A stretch of DNA of 64,000 nucleotides from Paenibacillus spiritus (GTDB lineage Bacteria > Bacillota > Bacilli > Paenibacillales > Paenibacillaceae). The first letter of the stretch is position 1, and every line of letters starts with the position of its first letter. The notes under the pieces were generated by a model. The model saw only the letters and a list, made by a program, of their open reading frames with translations. It was not told the origin of the DNA and ran no database searches. A program made the translations under genes and the position numbers. Positions 33,715 through 42,441 of this stretch are shown in pieces. The stretch spans positions 62,001-126,000 of the forward strand of contig NZ_VYKK01000001.1 in NCBI RefSeq assembly GCF_008710135.1, given 5' to 3'.

Positions 33715-34710
33715 ATGGATACCGCGACTCACTTTGTCATGGGCTTCGGACTCGCCGGTCTGTCGTTCGTTGATCCCGCCGTTGCTTCGGATCACAAGCT
33801 GGCGGCGGCGGTCATGCTGGGGACCCTTATCGGTTCCCAGGCCCCCGATGCCGATACGGCGCTGCGCCTGAAGAATAATGCGGTGTACATTCGGAATCAC
33901 CGGGGCATCACCCATTCCCTGCCGTTCCTGCTCCTGTGGCCCGCGCTGATCACTCTGGTTCTGACCCCCTTGTTCGGATTCATTGGCCATTCCCATGAAA
34001 TTCTTCATCTGGCCTTGTGGAGTCTGGTGGCGGTGGTCGTGCATGTCTTCACGGATATCTTCAATACCTATGGGACCCAGGCGGCGCGGCCGTTCACGGA
34101 GCGCTGGATTGCCCTCAATATTATCCATATCTTCGACCCGTTCATCTTCGGCAGCCATGTGGCAGCCATTGCCTTGTGGGTCACGGGCCTCGTGCCGCCG
34201 GCCCCGCTCTTCGTAACGCTCTACAGTGTAATCGCTCTGTATTATATGTGGCGGACGGCGATTCATATCCGGCTGACCCGGCGGATCAGCAGACGGGACG
34301 ACCACGGGCCGGGCGATCGTTATATGGCCATACCGACCATCTCGCTCCATCGCTGGAACATCGTCAAATGCCGGCGTGACGGAAGCTATGACATCGGCGT
34401 ACTCGCAGGCGGACGGCTGGAATGGATCAAGCACTCGAAAGGCATGAAGCATCCGGCCATTGAGGAATCGCGGAAGCACCCCGATGTGCGGGCCTTTCTG
34501 TACTTCACTTCATACGCCGTAGCGGAAGTTGAAGAGGTGCCCTCCGGCTATATTGTGCGCTGGGGCGATGTCCGTTATTTGCACCGCAAGCAGTTTCCGT
34601 TCGTTGCCGTTGTAGTCATGGATCGCCATTACCGGCCGATGCAGACGTATGTCGGCTGGCTGAGCAGCGAGAAGCTGGACGAACGCTTCGCCGTCAGCCC
34701 CGGCTCCTAG
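33715..34710 (+). CDS. yfhP: YfhP-type membrane metal-dependent hydrolase (YdjM/DUF457 family)
   Basis: 331 residues. The N-terminal MDTATHFVMGFGLAGL, QAPDADTALR and HRGITHSLPFLLL carry the His/Asp metal ligands (HF, PDAD, HRG-THS) of the DUF457 family; several membrane helices follow to residue 190. The soluble C-terminal part is typical of the Bacillus YfhP form. The family includes LexA-regulated YdjM; substrate unknown. AAGGAG lies 8-9 bases before ATG 33715. Confidence 0.85.
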   Translation: MDTATHFVMGFGLAGLSFVDPAVASDHKLAAAVMLGTLIGSQAPDADTALRLKNNAVYIRNHRGITHSLPFLLLWPALITLVLTPLFGFIGHSHEILHLALWSLVAVVVHVFTDIFNTYGTQAARPFTERWIALNIIHIFDPFIFGSHVAAIALWVTGLVPPAPLFVTLYSVIALYYMWRTAIHIRLTRRISRRDDHGPGDRYMAIPTISLHRWNIVKCRRDGSYDIGVLAGGRLEWIKHSKGMKHPAIEESRKHPDVRAFLYFTSYAVAEVEEVPSGYIVRWGDVRYLHRKQFPFVAVVVMDRHYRPMQTYVGWLSSEKLDERFAVSPGS

Positions 34711-34730
34711 GAGAGCCGCTCAATGAACAA

Positions 34731-34768
34731 GGCCCCCGTTCTCTGCGCAGGCGTAGAGAACGGGGGCC
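34731..34768 (+). terminator. Terminator after yfhP
   Basis: GGCCCCCGTTCTCT/AGAGAACGGGGGCC perfect 14-bp stem, followed by TCTGTCTG. Confidence 0.8.
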
Positions 34769-34840
34769 TCTGTCTGTTACACTTCATAGTAGCGGGAGAA
34801 ATTCAAATTCCGCCATTATGATCCGAAATGAGGAATCGCT

Positions 34841-35008
34841 GTGGGAAAAGGATTGTCGCTCTGGTTCGCTGTTTCTTCCATCGCCCTGCTTACGGCGGCG
34901 TCGATTGCGCTGGCGTATTCGGTATGGGCCGCTCTGCTGCTCGGAGCCGTCTGTATTCTGAATATCGGATGGGGCTTCATTATCAAGGCCAGACGGCGGA
35001 GAGGCTAG
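34841..35008 (+). CDS. DUF5325 small membrane protein
   Basis: 55 residues from GTG 34841 (ATGAGG 7 bases upstream). Two membrane helices (LWFAVSSIALLTAASIALAY and WAALLLGAVCILNIGWGFII) and a basic end KARRRRG match the DUF5325 pattern of Bacillales. Its TAG overlaps the stop of the convergent trpS gene by 3-4 bases, with no terminator between. Function unknown. Confidence 0.75.
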   Translation: MGKGLSLWFAVSSIALLTAASIALAYSVWAALLLGAVCILNIGWGFIIKARRRRG

Positions 35009-35991
35009 CGTCTGGGCAGGAAGCCCATGCGCTCCTTGACGCCGGCTACGGTCGCTTCGGCATCGGCCCGCGCCCGTTCCGCTCCGCTTGCGAGAATATC
35101 GAGCAGCGCGCCTGAGCTGCGGATCTCGGAATACCGCTGCTGCATCGGCTCAAGTACGGAGACCACCGCTTCCGCCAGATTCTTCTTGAATCCGCCGTAC
35201 ATCTGGCCCTCATACTCGCTGGCAATTTGCGTCAAGCTGAGTCCGGTGCACTCCGCGTAGATGGTCATCAGGTTGCTCACTTCCGGCTTGTTGGCAGGAT
35301 CATAGACGATCTCCCGGCCGGAGTCGGTCGTCGCCCGGCTGATCTTCTTGCGGATAACATCGGGCGGGTCCAGGAGCGAGATATAGCTGCCCGGGTTCGG
35401 GTTGCTCTTGCTCATCTTCTTCGTGCCGTCGTCCAGCGACATAATCCGCGCTCCCACTTCAGGAATGTAAGGCTCGGGAACCGTGAAGAAATCGCCGAAC
35501 CGGTGATTGAACCGTCCGGCCAGATCCCGGGTCAGCTCCAAATGCTGTTTCTGGTCTTCGCCCACGGGAACTAGGTCGGCGTTGTAGAGCAGGATGTCCG
35601 CAGCCATCAAGGACGGATAGACGAACAGGCCGGCTCCTACGGAGTCCTTGCCGGACGCCTTGTCCTTGAACTGGGTCATCCGCTCCAGCTCGCCCATTGC
35701 GGTGAGCGTTGTCATCATCCATCCAAGCTCGGCATGCTGGGGCACATGCGACTGCATGAAGATGCGCGAGCGTTCAGGGTCAATGCCAGCCGCAATGAAG
35801 AGCGCCGCAACGGCCTGGGACTGTTCACGCAGCGCTTCCGGTTCCTGGGAAACCGTAATGGCGTGAAGATCCGGGACCATAAAATAGCAGTCGTGGTCAT
35901 CCTGAAGCTTGACGAAATTTTTCATGGCCCCAATGTAATTGCCGAGAGTCAATTTGCCGCTCGGCTGGATGCCGGACAGTACTTTCTTCAT
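35005..35991 (-). CDS. trpS: Tryptophanyl-tRNA synthetase
   Basis: 328 residues of a class I synthetase. The HIGH-like signature is TLGNYIGA after GIQPSGKL, and KMSKS is intact (DGTKKMSKSNPNPGS). It charges tRNA-Trp. ATG 35991 is chosen because AAAGGATGATC is about 9 bases upstream; a more upstream ATG abuts that ribosome site. A T-box leader with a TGG specifier precedes it, so expression rises when uncharged tRNA-Trp accumulates. Confidence 0.96.
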   Translation of the reverse strand: MKKVLSGIQPSGKLTLGNYIGAMKNFVKLQDDHDCYFMVPDLHAITVSQEPEALREQSQAVAALFIAAGIDPERSRIFMQSHVPQHAELGWMMTTLTAMGELERMTQFKDKASGKDSVGAGLFVYPSLMAADILLYNADLVPVGEDQKQHLELTRDLAGRFNHRFGDFFTVPEPYIPEVGARIMSLDDGTKKMSKSNPNPGSYISLLDPPDVIRKKISRATTDSGREIVYDPANKPEVSNLMTIYAECTGLSLTQIASEYEGQMYGGFKKNLAEAVVSVLEPMQQRYSEIRSSGALLDILASGAERARADAEATVAGVKERMGFLPRR

Positions 35992-36037
35992 CGTGATCAT
36001 CCTTTCGTCGTTCGTATCCGGCCTTGGACCGGAACGC

Positions 36038-36325
36038 AAAAAAGCCTCACTCCCGCAAAGGGACGTGAGACCGTGGTGCCACCCTTATTCGCCGCCGGCT
36101 CCTGCTCGCCCCAACAATCAGAGCAGCGGACCGAAGCGGCCTTCAGCTTCCGTAACGGGGAAGAGCCGGCCGGTCTACGCAGGAAATCTCTCTCCGTTCG
36201 ACTCGGCGCTCAGGGGTCCATTCGGCGAAGAAGCGCCGCCGGTTCGCATCATCCACCGGCTTTCTGGAGGCTTGCCTGGCCTCGCTTACTTGTCCCCGTC
36301 ATCGCATTGTGCTAATGGTGAAGTT
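36038..36325 (-). ncRNA. T-box leader (tRNA-Trp sensing) of trpS
   Basis: Reading leftward, the core AGGGTGGCACCACGG is followed by GTCTCACGTCCC-TTTGC-GGGAGTGAGGC and TTTTTT (36038-36043), the terminator. Stem I has the segment GAATGGACC; TGG at 36218-36220 is the likely Trp specifier codon. Confidence 0.93.
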
Positions 36326-36331
36326 ATACTC

Positions 36332-36360
36332 ATCATAGAACTGCATTTTTCTTTTGTCAA
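36332..36360 (-). promoter_or_regulatory. Promoter of the trpS T-box transcript
   Basis: Minus strand TTGACA (36355-36360), 17 bases, TATGAT (36332-36337). Confidence 0.85.
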
Positions 36361-36443
36361 ACCCTCCCGAGCGCAAGCGGGCTTCCCGTCCCGTCTAAAT
36401 CTGGTATGATAGGGAGAACGAAACCAAAGGAGCATGAAGAGCG

Positions 36444-37424
36444 ATGAAACAGGTAACCAAAGGGCAGTGGAACGGTTATGACACCTATATTCTGCACAGT
36501 TCCGAGCTGGAAGTTACACTGCTGCCGCGTCTTGGCAACCATGTAATCTCCATTCGGGATCTGCGGCGGCAGCGCGAGGTGCTGCGCAGGCCGGAGGAGA
36601 GCGACCTGGACTTCTATATGCAGAAGCCTTACCATTTCGGCGTGCCGCTACTCATCCCGCCCGGACGGATCCGGGACGGCCGCTTCGCGTTCGGAGAAGA
36701 CGAGTATCAGTTCGACCGCAACGGCACGGGCGGCCACCATATCCACGGTCTGCACCGCACCCAGTCCTGGTGTGTCAGCGACATCCAGGAAGATGAGGAC
36801 GGCTGCGCTCTGACGGCGGAACTGCGCACCGAGAACGATCCGAACTGGATTCGGCAGTTCCCCGAGCCGCTTGTGCTGGAGATGACCCTCCGTCTTCAGG
36901 GCGCTTCGCTTACCCAGACGCTTCGGGTCACGCACGCCGGCAAGCGGAGCGTTCCCTTTGGGATGGGCTATCACACCTGGTTCCTGATCGACGGCGAACC
37001 GGAGCGCTGGCATCTGAAGCTTCCCGTCTCGGGCATCTACGAACAGAGCCCGGATCTGCTTCCCAGCGGACGCCTGCTGCCCTTGGGCGAACTGGAAGCT
37101 CTGAACAACGGCGGTTCGAGCCTCTCGGGGACCAACTTTGATACTCCGCTGCGGATCGGGGACGATCAGCCGGCGGAAGCCCTGTTGCTCCGGGAAGACG
37201 GATACGGCCTGCGCTATACGGCAGACCGGCGCTATTTCCGTCATTGGGTGCTGTACACCAAGGGTCCTGCCGATCAGTACCTGTGCATTGAGCCGTATAC
37301 CTGGCTGCCCGATGCCCCGAATGTATCGGACGATGCCGATTTTACCGGACTGATTGCTCTGGATCCCGGGCAGACGCTGGAGCTCTCCACGATGCTCGAA
37401 CTTATCGAACCGGAAGCCATCTAA
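36444..37424 (+). CDS. Aldose 1-epimerase/galactose mutarotase-like protein
   Basis: 326 residues of the galactose mutarotase fold. GGHHIHGLHRTQSW holds the family His motif, GMGYHTWFLI the second His and CIEPYTWLPDAPN the catalytic Glu. It interconverts sugar anomers, or acts on hexose-6-phosphate like YeaD; exact sugar not known. AAAGGAG lies 8-10 bases before ATG 36444 and an extended -10 (TGGTATGAT) lies near 36402-36411. Divergent from the trpS leader. Confidence 0.87.
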   Translation: MKQVTKGQWNGYDTYILHSSELEVTLLPRLGNHVISIRDLRRQREVLRRPEESDLDFYMQKPYHFGVPLLIPPGRIRDGRFAFGEDEYQFDRNGTGGHHIHGLHRTQSWCVSDIQEDEDGCALTAELRTENDPNWIRQFPEPLVLEMTLRLQGASLTQTLRVTHAGKRSVPFGMGYHTWFLIDGEPERWHLKLPVSGIYEQSPDLLPSGRLLPLGELEALNNGGSSLSGTNFDTPLRIGDDQPAEALLLREDGYGLRYTADRRYFRHWVLYTKGPADQYLCIEPYTWLPDAPNVSDDADFTGLIALDPGQTLELSTMLELIEPEAI

Positions 37425-37472
37425 TATCTAACATCTAACATAAATTGGAACCCGATGCAGTCTCTTGACCCG

Positions 37473-37503
37473 TGCATGATTCCTCCCTCCTGCGCTCATA
37501 CTA
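37473..37503 (+). promoter_or_regulatory. Sigma-G-like forespore promoter of the SASP gene
   Basis: TGCATG (-35-like, consensus TGMATA) and CATACTA (-10, exact) are separated by 18 bases and lie 31 bases before the SASP start. Confidence 0.7.
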
Positions 37504-37533
37504 TCTTCACAACGGACGAAGGAGGTGACAATC

Positions 37534-37770
37534 ATGGGTCAAGCAGGTCAAGGTCGCAGCAGCCGCTCCAATAACCTGGTCGTGCCTCAAGCGAACGCCG
37601 CTCTGCAGCAGCTGAAATATGAAGCCGCTCAGGAGCTGGGCGTAACCATCCCGCAGGACGGTTATTACGGCAACTACACTTCCCGCGAAACCGGTTCTCT
37701 GGGAGGTTACATCACCAAACGTCTTGTACAGCTGGCAGAGCAGCAGCTCTCCGGTCGTTCGAATCTGTAA
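37534..37770 (+). CDS. Alpha/beta-type small acid-soluble spore protein
   Basis: 78 residues. LVVPQANAALQQLKYEAAQELGV and GGYITKRLVQLAEQQL are the two conserved helices of alpha/beta SASP, which coat spore DNA and protect it; the germination protease GPR cuts in the KYEAAQELG region. ATG 37534 has a near-perfect GAAGGAGGTGA six bases upstream. A sigma-G-like promoter precedes it and a terminator follows, as for single-gene spore transcripts. Confidence 0.95.
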   Translation: MGQAGQGRSSRSNNLVVPQANAALQQLKYEAAQELGVTIPQDGYYGNYTSRETGSLGGYITKRLVQLAEQQLSGRSNL

Positions 37771-37822
37771 TTCATCTGTACTCAGCGGCGGGCCCGCTTC
37801 GGCGGACCGCCGCCGGCATTCC

Positions 37823-37865
37823 GGCCTTTCGTTCTCCCCTCACGCGGAGGACGAAAGGCCTTTTA
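37823..37865 (+). terminator. Terminator after SASP gene
   Basis: GGCCTTTCGT/ACGAAAGGCC outer stem with inner CTCC/GGAG, followed by TTTTA. Confidence 0.85.
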
Positions 37866-37899
37866 GCGCGAGCGGGAACCTCTTTCCTCCCTCTCTCCG

Positions 37900-38310
37900 T
37901 TACCCGCAGGAAGGATTCGCGGCGCCGCGCTGCCCTTCGCGAGGCTGGCGAATCAGCAGATTAGCCATGTTATAATTCGACTCCAGTGTGGCGTCGACCG
38001 TCAGCATGCCCTGCCGGAGCGAGAAATCATACTGGATTTCTCCGTGGGTCCAGCGCTGTTTCAGCTTGAGGGATTCCAGCGCCAGCGCCCGGAAGGAAGC
38101 CCGCTGAATTCCGTTCAATCCTTCCTCTCCGGAATCGAAATTCCCGCCTCGTCCAGGCAGCGGATTATGGCGGATGCCGAACTTGCCGACGACATTATTG
38201 CGTATTTGCACAAACACCGTGCCGGAGGACATCCCGCCCAATTCCTCGTCCAATTCCTTGAATACCAGATCCAACTGTCTTGCCAGTGAAAGCTGCTCTA
38301 TTGCGAGCAT
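37900..38310 (-). CDS. Conserved hypothetical protein (136 aa)
   Basis: 136 residues from ATG 38310, preceded by AAGGGGG. It has a mixed alpha/beta pattern: MLAIEQLSLARQLDLVFKELDEELGG, then GTVFVQIRNNVVGKFGIRH and GEIQYDFSLRQGMLTVDATLESNYNMANLL. An upstream reading (to 38496) adds residues with no ribosome site and was not used. No family recognised. It sits between the SASP terminator and the pepF terminator as a single gene. Confidence 0.65.
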   Translation of the reverse strand: MLAIEQLSLARQLDLVFKELDEELGGMSSGTVFVQIRNNVVGKFGIRHNPLPGRGGNFDSGEEGLNGIQRASFRALALESLKLKQRWTHGEIQYDFSLRQGMLTVDATLESNYNMANLLIRQPREGQRGAANPSCG

Positions 38311-38494
38311 CGTTTTTCCCCCTTGAATTCGTATGAATCGCTTATATAAGTCCCGAGACTCATTATAGAGTAGGCTAACAGTCCTTACAACAGCATTCAA
38401 CAAAAATGGTTTATTATTACTAATAGAGAACGAAATCCCGTATTCCTCTCCTTTTAGCTCCTCTGCAATCGAGGAGTTCCGACAAATGAACAGC

Positions 38495-38523
38495 AAAAAA
38501 GACCCCGGTGCAAGACCGGGGTC
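38495..38523 (-). terminator. Terminator after pepF
   Basis: GACCCCGGT-GCAAG-ACCGGGGTC stem; on the minus strand TTTTTT follows. Confidence 0.9.
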
Positions 38524-38554
38524 CCCTTCGTGTTATTCGTGAACGTGCAAAATT

Positions 38555-40357
38555 TTAGCGGGCATCTTCCGTCATCCGCAGGAATTCGGCAATATCCTCC
38601 GCAATCAGGTCGGCAGCGCCCTGCCAGAAATCCGGCCGGGTCAAATCGACGCCCAGATGCTTGGCTACGAGGTCTTCCAGCGTCATGACGCCGGTATCCC
38701 GAAGCAGCGCATCGTACTTGTCCGCGAAAGCAGGGCCTTCCTGCAGAGCGAGCCGGTACAACCCCGTGCTGAACATATAGCCCACCGTATAAGGGAAGTT
38801 GTAGAACGGCACTCCGGTAATGTAGAAATGCAGCTTCGAGGCCCAGAAATGCGGGTGGTAGCCGGACAGCACGCCGTTGAAGGCTTCCTTCTGCGCTTCT
38901 TCCATCAGAGCGTTCAATTCTTCCGCGCTTACGAGGCCTTCCCGCCGTTTGGCGTAGAATCGGGTCTCGAACAGGAAGCGGGCATGGATATTCATGAAGA
39001 AGGCTACGCTGTTCTGAATCTTCTCCTCCAGCAGGGCAATTTTCTCTTCCCGGCTGCCGGCCGCCTTCACCTGGGCATCAGCCACGATCACTTCCGCGAA
39101 CGTCGAGGCCGTCTCGGCCACGTTCATCGCGTAGTTCTGGTTCAGCACCGGCTGATCCTTCAAGAGGTACGAATGATAGGCATGGCCCAATTCATGCGCC
39201 AGTGTCGCCACATTGGACGGCGTGCCGCTGTAGGTCATGAAGATCCGGGACTCGCCGCTCTCCGGGAACGAGACGCAGAATCCCCCGGGGCGCTTCCCGG
39301 CGCGGTCTTCCACCTCGATCCAGTCCTCGTTGAAGGCCAGTTCGGCAAAGTCCGCCATTCGGGGGCTGAACTTGCGGAACTGGGCGACGATCTCATGCGC
39401 CGCTTCCTCATAGGGAATCGTGCGGGATACGCTGCGGACCGGCGCGTCGACATCTTCCCAGCCCAGCGATTCCAAGCCGAGCAGCTTCGCCTTGCGTTCC
39501 AGGTAGGAGACCAGCATCCCTTTGTTCGCCGCAATGACTTCCCACATCCGGTCCAGCGTCGTCCGGCTCATCCGGTTCAGGCCAAGCGGCTCCTTCAGGA
39601 TGTCGTCCCAGCCCCGGCGCTCGTAGAGCTTCAGCCGGAAGCCGGCCAGATGGTTCAGGGTATCGGCGCAGTAATCGGCCGCTTCGCCCCAAGCCTCTTC
39701 CCACTTGCGGAACATTTCCTTGCGCACTCCGGCGTCGCCGTCGGAGAGCTTGTTGAACGCCTGCCCGGCGGAGAGCTGTCTCACGGTCCCGTCCTTGTCT
39801 TCAAACGGAATCCGGATATCTCCGACGATGGTCTCGTAATGCTCGCTCCAGCCGTGGTAACCGTCGACCGCCAGCTCCAGCGCCAGGCTCTCCAGCTCGG
39901 GGCTCATCTTCTCCCGGGCCTGCTCCCGGCTCTCGCTCAGCACGAAGGCGAGCGGAGCGATCTCGGGGCGGGCGATCCAGGCCGACCATACGTCGTCTGC
40001 GGTCTGGCGGAGCAGATTCTCGAACTGCGAGACCGCTCCTTCGTATCGGGCCCGCAAGCCGGAGACCCGGCTCGTCAGGCGGACCGCTCCTTTGTCCTGC
40101 TGATTCTGCGCGCCCAGACACTCGGCGAATTCCGCCGCCTGCGTCAGACGTCCCGAACAGCTCTGCAGCAGCCCGATTATGCCGTCAAGCGCTTGTGTCT
40201 CTTCGGCGTTCCGGGGAACGCCGGCATTCCGGATTTCATCGGCCAGCTTGGCCGCATCGGCTTCAAGAGCGGACAGAAACTGTTCAAATTCGGAAGAAGC
40301 GGACCCGCCGGGATACAAAGAATCCAGATTCCAGGTGAGCGACAGGGGTTGTTTCAT
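38555..40357 (-). CDS. pepF: M3-family oligoendopeptidase F
   Basis: 600 residues, a cytoplasmic zinc metallopeptidase of the thimet oligopeptidase family, which trims peptides of about 7-17 residues. The zinc site is TLAHELGHAYHSYLL (HExxH, near residue 390), with the third ligand Glu in NVAETASTFAEVIV. SLTWNLDSLYPGG at the N-terminus is typical of PepF. ATG 40357 after AAGGAATG. It is divergent from yycC. Confidence 0.94.
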   Translation of the reverse strand: MKQPLSLTWNLDSLYPGGSASSEFEQFLSALEADAAKLADEIRNAGVPRNAEETQALDGIIGLLQSCSGRLTQAAEFAECLGAQNQQDKGAVRLTSRVSGLRARYEGAVSQFENLLRQTADDVWSAWIARPEIAPLAFVLSESREQAREKMSPELESLALELAVDGYHGWSEHYETIVGDIRIPFEDKDGTVRQLSAGQAFNKLSDGDAGVRKEMFRKWEEAWGEAADYCADTLNHLAGFRLKLYERRGWDDILKEPLGLNRMSRTTLDRMWEVIAANKGMLVSYLERKAKLLGLESLGWEDVDAPVRSVSRTIPYEEAAHEIVAQFRKFSPRMADFAELAFNEDWIEVEDRAGKRPGGFCVSFPESGESRIFMTYSGTPSNVATLAHELGHAYHSYLLKDQPVLNQNYAMNVAETASTFAEVIVADAQVKAAGSREEKIALLEEKIQNSVAFFMNIHARFLFETRFYAKRREGLVSAEELNALMEEAQKEAFNGVLSGYHPHFWASKLHFYITGVPFYNFPYTVGYMFSTGLYRLALQEGPAFADKYDALLRDTGVMTLEDLVAKHLGVDLTRPDFWQGAADLIAEDIAEFLRMTEDAR

Positions 40358-40454
40358 GGTTCATCACATTCCTTTGTGTCAATTTGATTTTGCGAACGGC
40401 TTCATCCGTGGTAAAGTGAAGTACACATCCTTATTCTTAAGGGAGGTTACACCC

Positions 40455-40601
40455 ATGCGTCCACTTCAGATTTCGCCGGAAACGGCTATAGCGCTCGCCA
40501 AAGAGCTTGGTGTGCCGATTGAGCATCTTATGCATATGCCCCAGCACGTTCTGTTGCAAAAGATAGCCGAACTGGCCAAAAAAAACAAGGAACAGCCATG
40601 A
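40455..40601 (+). CDS. yycC: YycC family protein
   Basis: 48 residues (MRPLQISPETAIALAKELGVPIEHL then MHMPQHVLLQKIAELAKK), matching YycC of Bacillus, which has the same QISPET..LGVP..LMHMPQH pattern. GGGAGGT lies 8 bases before ATG 40455. A longer reading from 40179 is antisense to pepF and not real. Its stop overlaps the next ATG (ATGA), so the two small genes are co-translated. Function unknown. Confidence 0.85.
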   Translation: MRPLQISPETAIALAKELGVPIEHLMHMPQHVLLQKIAELAKKNKEQP

Positions 40602-40828
40602 TTCCATTCAGTCATGCCTGGCCTTACGACATTCTCCTGGGCGATGTCTATGTACCTTCCTGTCCGTTCTGCGGCCGGGAGAATGTGCTTTTGCCGATGA
40701 AGCCCAAAGAGTTGATTGCGATCCGCGAAGGCAAGAAGAAGCTGCTGGTCTTTCCCTGCTGCAGCGCCCGGCCGGTTGTCGTGGATACGGACGGCGATTA
40801 TCTGCTGTTCGATCAGGCCGTACGCTAA
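40598..40828 (+). CDS. Small protein with zinc-ribbon-like cysteines
   Basis: 76 residues. CPFCGRENVLL provides one CxxC knuckle (residues 22-25) and FPCCSARPVVVD a second Cys pair, suggesting a small zinc-binding fold. VDTDGDYLLFDQ ends the protein. It is coupled to yycC through an ATGA overlap. I do not recognise a named family. Confidence 0.7.
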   Translation: MIPFSHAWPYDILLGDVYVPSCPFCGRENVLLPMKPKELIAIREGKKKLLVFPCCSARPVVVDTDGDYLLFDQAVR

Positions 40829-40840
40829 GCTTCCGGGTTC

Positions 40841-40867
40841 AAAAAAACCGGGGCCGTGAGGCCCCGG
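40841..40867 (-). terminator. Terminator after DUF2225 gene
   Basis: CCGGGGCC-GTGA-GGCCCCGG stem; on the minus strand it is followed by TTTTTTT. Confidence 0.85.
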
Positions 40868-40944
40868 CAGGAAGCGCGTCTTCTTCTAGCGCCGCTTGCG
40901 GCCGCCGCCTTCCCCTCTCCCGGCGCCTTCGCGCGCCTCCCGTT

Positions 40945-41643
40945 CTAGCCAGGCACCTGATTCGGGTTGCTCTCCATGCCCCGCATCTGCTCCCGCAGAA
41001 GGGCCCACTGCTCTCTGCAAGCGCGAATCATGGCCGAATCCATAATGCGCTGGTCATTGACCACGCGCGAGAACCACTTCACCGCTTCGCCGAATTCTCC
41101 GATTCTCCGGTTCAACTCCCCGATCAGGAACATCAGCCGCGCGTCATTGCCCTGCGCATCGTCATTCTCGAACACTTGAACATAGGAATCCAGTGCGAAC
41201 CGGAGGAACCGCTGCTCCTGAACGGCGTCGTCCCGGTAACGATGCAGCCAGGCGATATGATGAAGCAGACTGGCTATAATCTTGTCTTTGTCCCGGATGC
41301 ACTGGGCGCACACAAGCGCCAGCTTGTAGGTCTCCAGCGCCTCTTCCCAGCTGCGCTTGCCCTCGAATCTGCGGTACGACCACCGGCTTCCGATCTGATC
41401 GCGGAACGCCTGGCGCTGCCAGTCCGCCAGCTTGTCCGCCGAATTCTCCGTGGATGCGAATCCGCAGTGGGGGCACACCCGCACCACATAATAATCCGGG
41501 TTCTCTTCTTTGTAATAGCAGCAGAAGTCCGCATCCTGGCGGTACGCCCGCTTCAGGCTCGGTCTGACCCGCGAAGTGGTGAATTCCCGCTCGCATTGGC
41601 AGCACTCGACGGTAATGCTGTACAGGGGTTCCATGGCCGTCAT
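40945..41643 (-). CDS. DUF2225 family protein
   Basis: 232 residues. The N-terminus is metal-knuckle rich: TVECCQCEREFTTSRVRPS and VVRVCPHCGFASTEN, both typical of DUF2225, followed by TPR-like helices (KRSWEEALETYKLALVCAQC; NDARLMFLIGELNRRIGEFGEAVKWFSRV). Function unknown; a Zn-binding scaffold is likely. ATG 41643 with AAAGGA 8 bases upstream. Located 26 bp after the haemoglobin gene on the same strand. Confidence 0.87.
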   Translation of the reverse strand: MTAMEPLYSITVECCQCEREFTTSRVRPSLKRAYRQDADFCCYYKEENPDYYVVRVCPHCGFASTENSADKLADWQRQAFRDQIGSRWSYRRFEGKRSWEEALETYKLALVCAQCIRDKDKIIASLLHHIAWLHRYRDDAVQEQRFLRFALDSYVQVFENDDAQGNDARLMFLIGELNRRIGEFGEAVKWFSRVVNDQRIMDSAMIRACREQWALLREQMRGMESNPNQVPG

Positions 41644-41669
41644 GACCTCATTCCTTTCCTCGTCAGAAC

Positions 41670-42053
41670 CTATTCGTCCGGACGGTTAACAAAATGCCGC
41701 GCCGGTCCGGAGAGCCGCGCGACGATAAAAGAGCGCAGCGGCTCTTCAACCCCGATGTCGCCGAGGGCGCCGGCCATGCATCCGAGCCAGTCCTCCGCCC
41801 GCGCTTCGGTTATGGGCACATGCAGATGCCTGGCCCGCATCATCGGATGACCGTGGGCTTCCGAGAACAGCGCGGGTCCGCCGAAGAACTGGCTCAGGAA
41901 CTGAAACTGCTTCTCCATGACGGGCCGGATATCGGCAGGGAACAGCGGTGCGAGATCGGGATGTCGCTGGACACGGGCATAGAAGGCCTCCACCAGCTCC
42001 TGCAGCCGCTGCGCACCGCCCAGATTGTCATATATACTTGATGCCGAATTCAT
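41670..42053 (-). CDS. Group II truncated haemoglobin (YjbI/GlbO type)
   Basis: 127 residues of the 2-on-2 globin fold. Tyr25 (B10, AFYARV), proximal His76 (F8, MMRARHLHVPI) and Trp89 (G8, AEDWL) are the group II signature residues. It binds O2 and NO and may detoxify NO or deliver O2. ATG 42053. Followed on the same strand by the DUF2225 gene. Confidence 0.92.
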   Translation of the reverse strand: MNSASSIYDNLGGAQRLQELVEAFYARVQRHPDLAPLFPADIRPVMEKQFQFLSQFFGGPALFSEAHGHPMMRARHLHVPITEARAEDWLGCMAGALGDIGVEEPLRSFIVARLSGPARHFVNRPDE

Positions 42054-42169
42054 CCGATAGGTCCGCCTTTCTTCTGTCGTTCTTCAGACCTTCCTATTAT
42101 ACCAAAGGAGGGACTTAATGCCCAATGAACAAAAAAGACGCCAAACACGCGGTTCAGCGTCCGAGCTAT

Positions 42170-42265
42170 TCAATAAGTTCGCCAATCCTCATCGCCGGGG
42201 GAGACAAGGGAGGCCCGGATGACATACACAAAAGCGCAAACAAGGACACCGGCAACAACACTCAT
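42170..42265 (-). CDS. Possible 31-residue membrane peptide
   Basis: ATG 42265 has GGAG 8 bases upstream and gives MSVVAGVLVCAFVYVIRASL, then VSPGDEDWRTY. The hydrophobic head is a single membrane helix. A stem (GACGC/GCGTC) and TTTTTT at 42132-42137 follow on the minus strand, so a short transcript with its own terminator is plausible. No family recognised; could be chance. Confidence 0.4.
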   Translation of the reverse strand: MSVVAGVLVCAFVYVIRASLVSPGDEDWRTY

Positions 42266-42441
42266 CACCATCACTCCATCCCTGAAAATTCAAGCGGCCT
42301 AAAGTCCGGTTGACTTATTTTTATTTTATCACAAATCTTGTTAAAAAGCACCCGCCTTTGCAAGCGCTTCCCCGATGAATTTCTGTGCTGTTTGTCCCTT
42401 CCCGCGCATAGAACTAACCATCTGGACGGGAGGCGTGTACG

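Noticed and set aside
38657..40387. 576-codon open frame antisense to pepF
   Set aside because: pepF has complete catalytic motifs on the other strand; the antisense product shows no family features.
42359..42372. TGCAAGCGCTTCCC as a catabolite-responsive element
   Set aside because: Fits 12 of 14 positions, but neighbouring genes (globin, ylbJ) give no reason for CcpA control; chance match likely.
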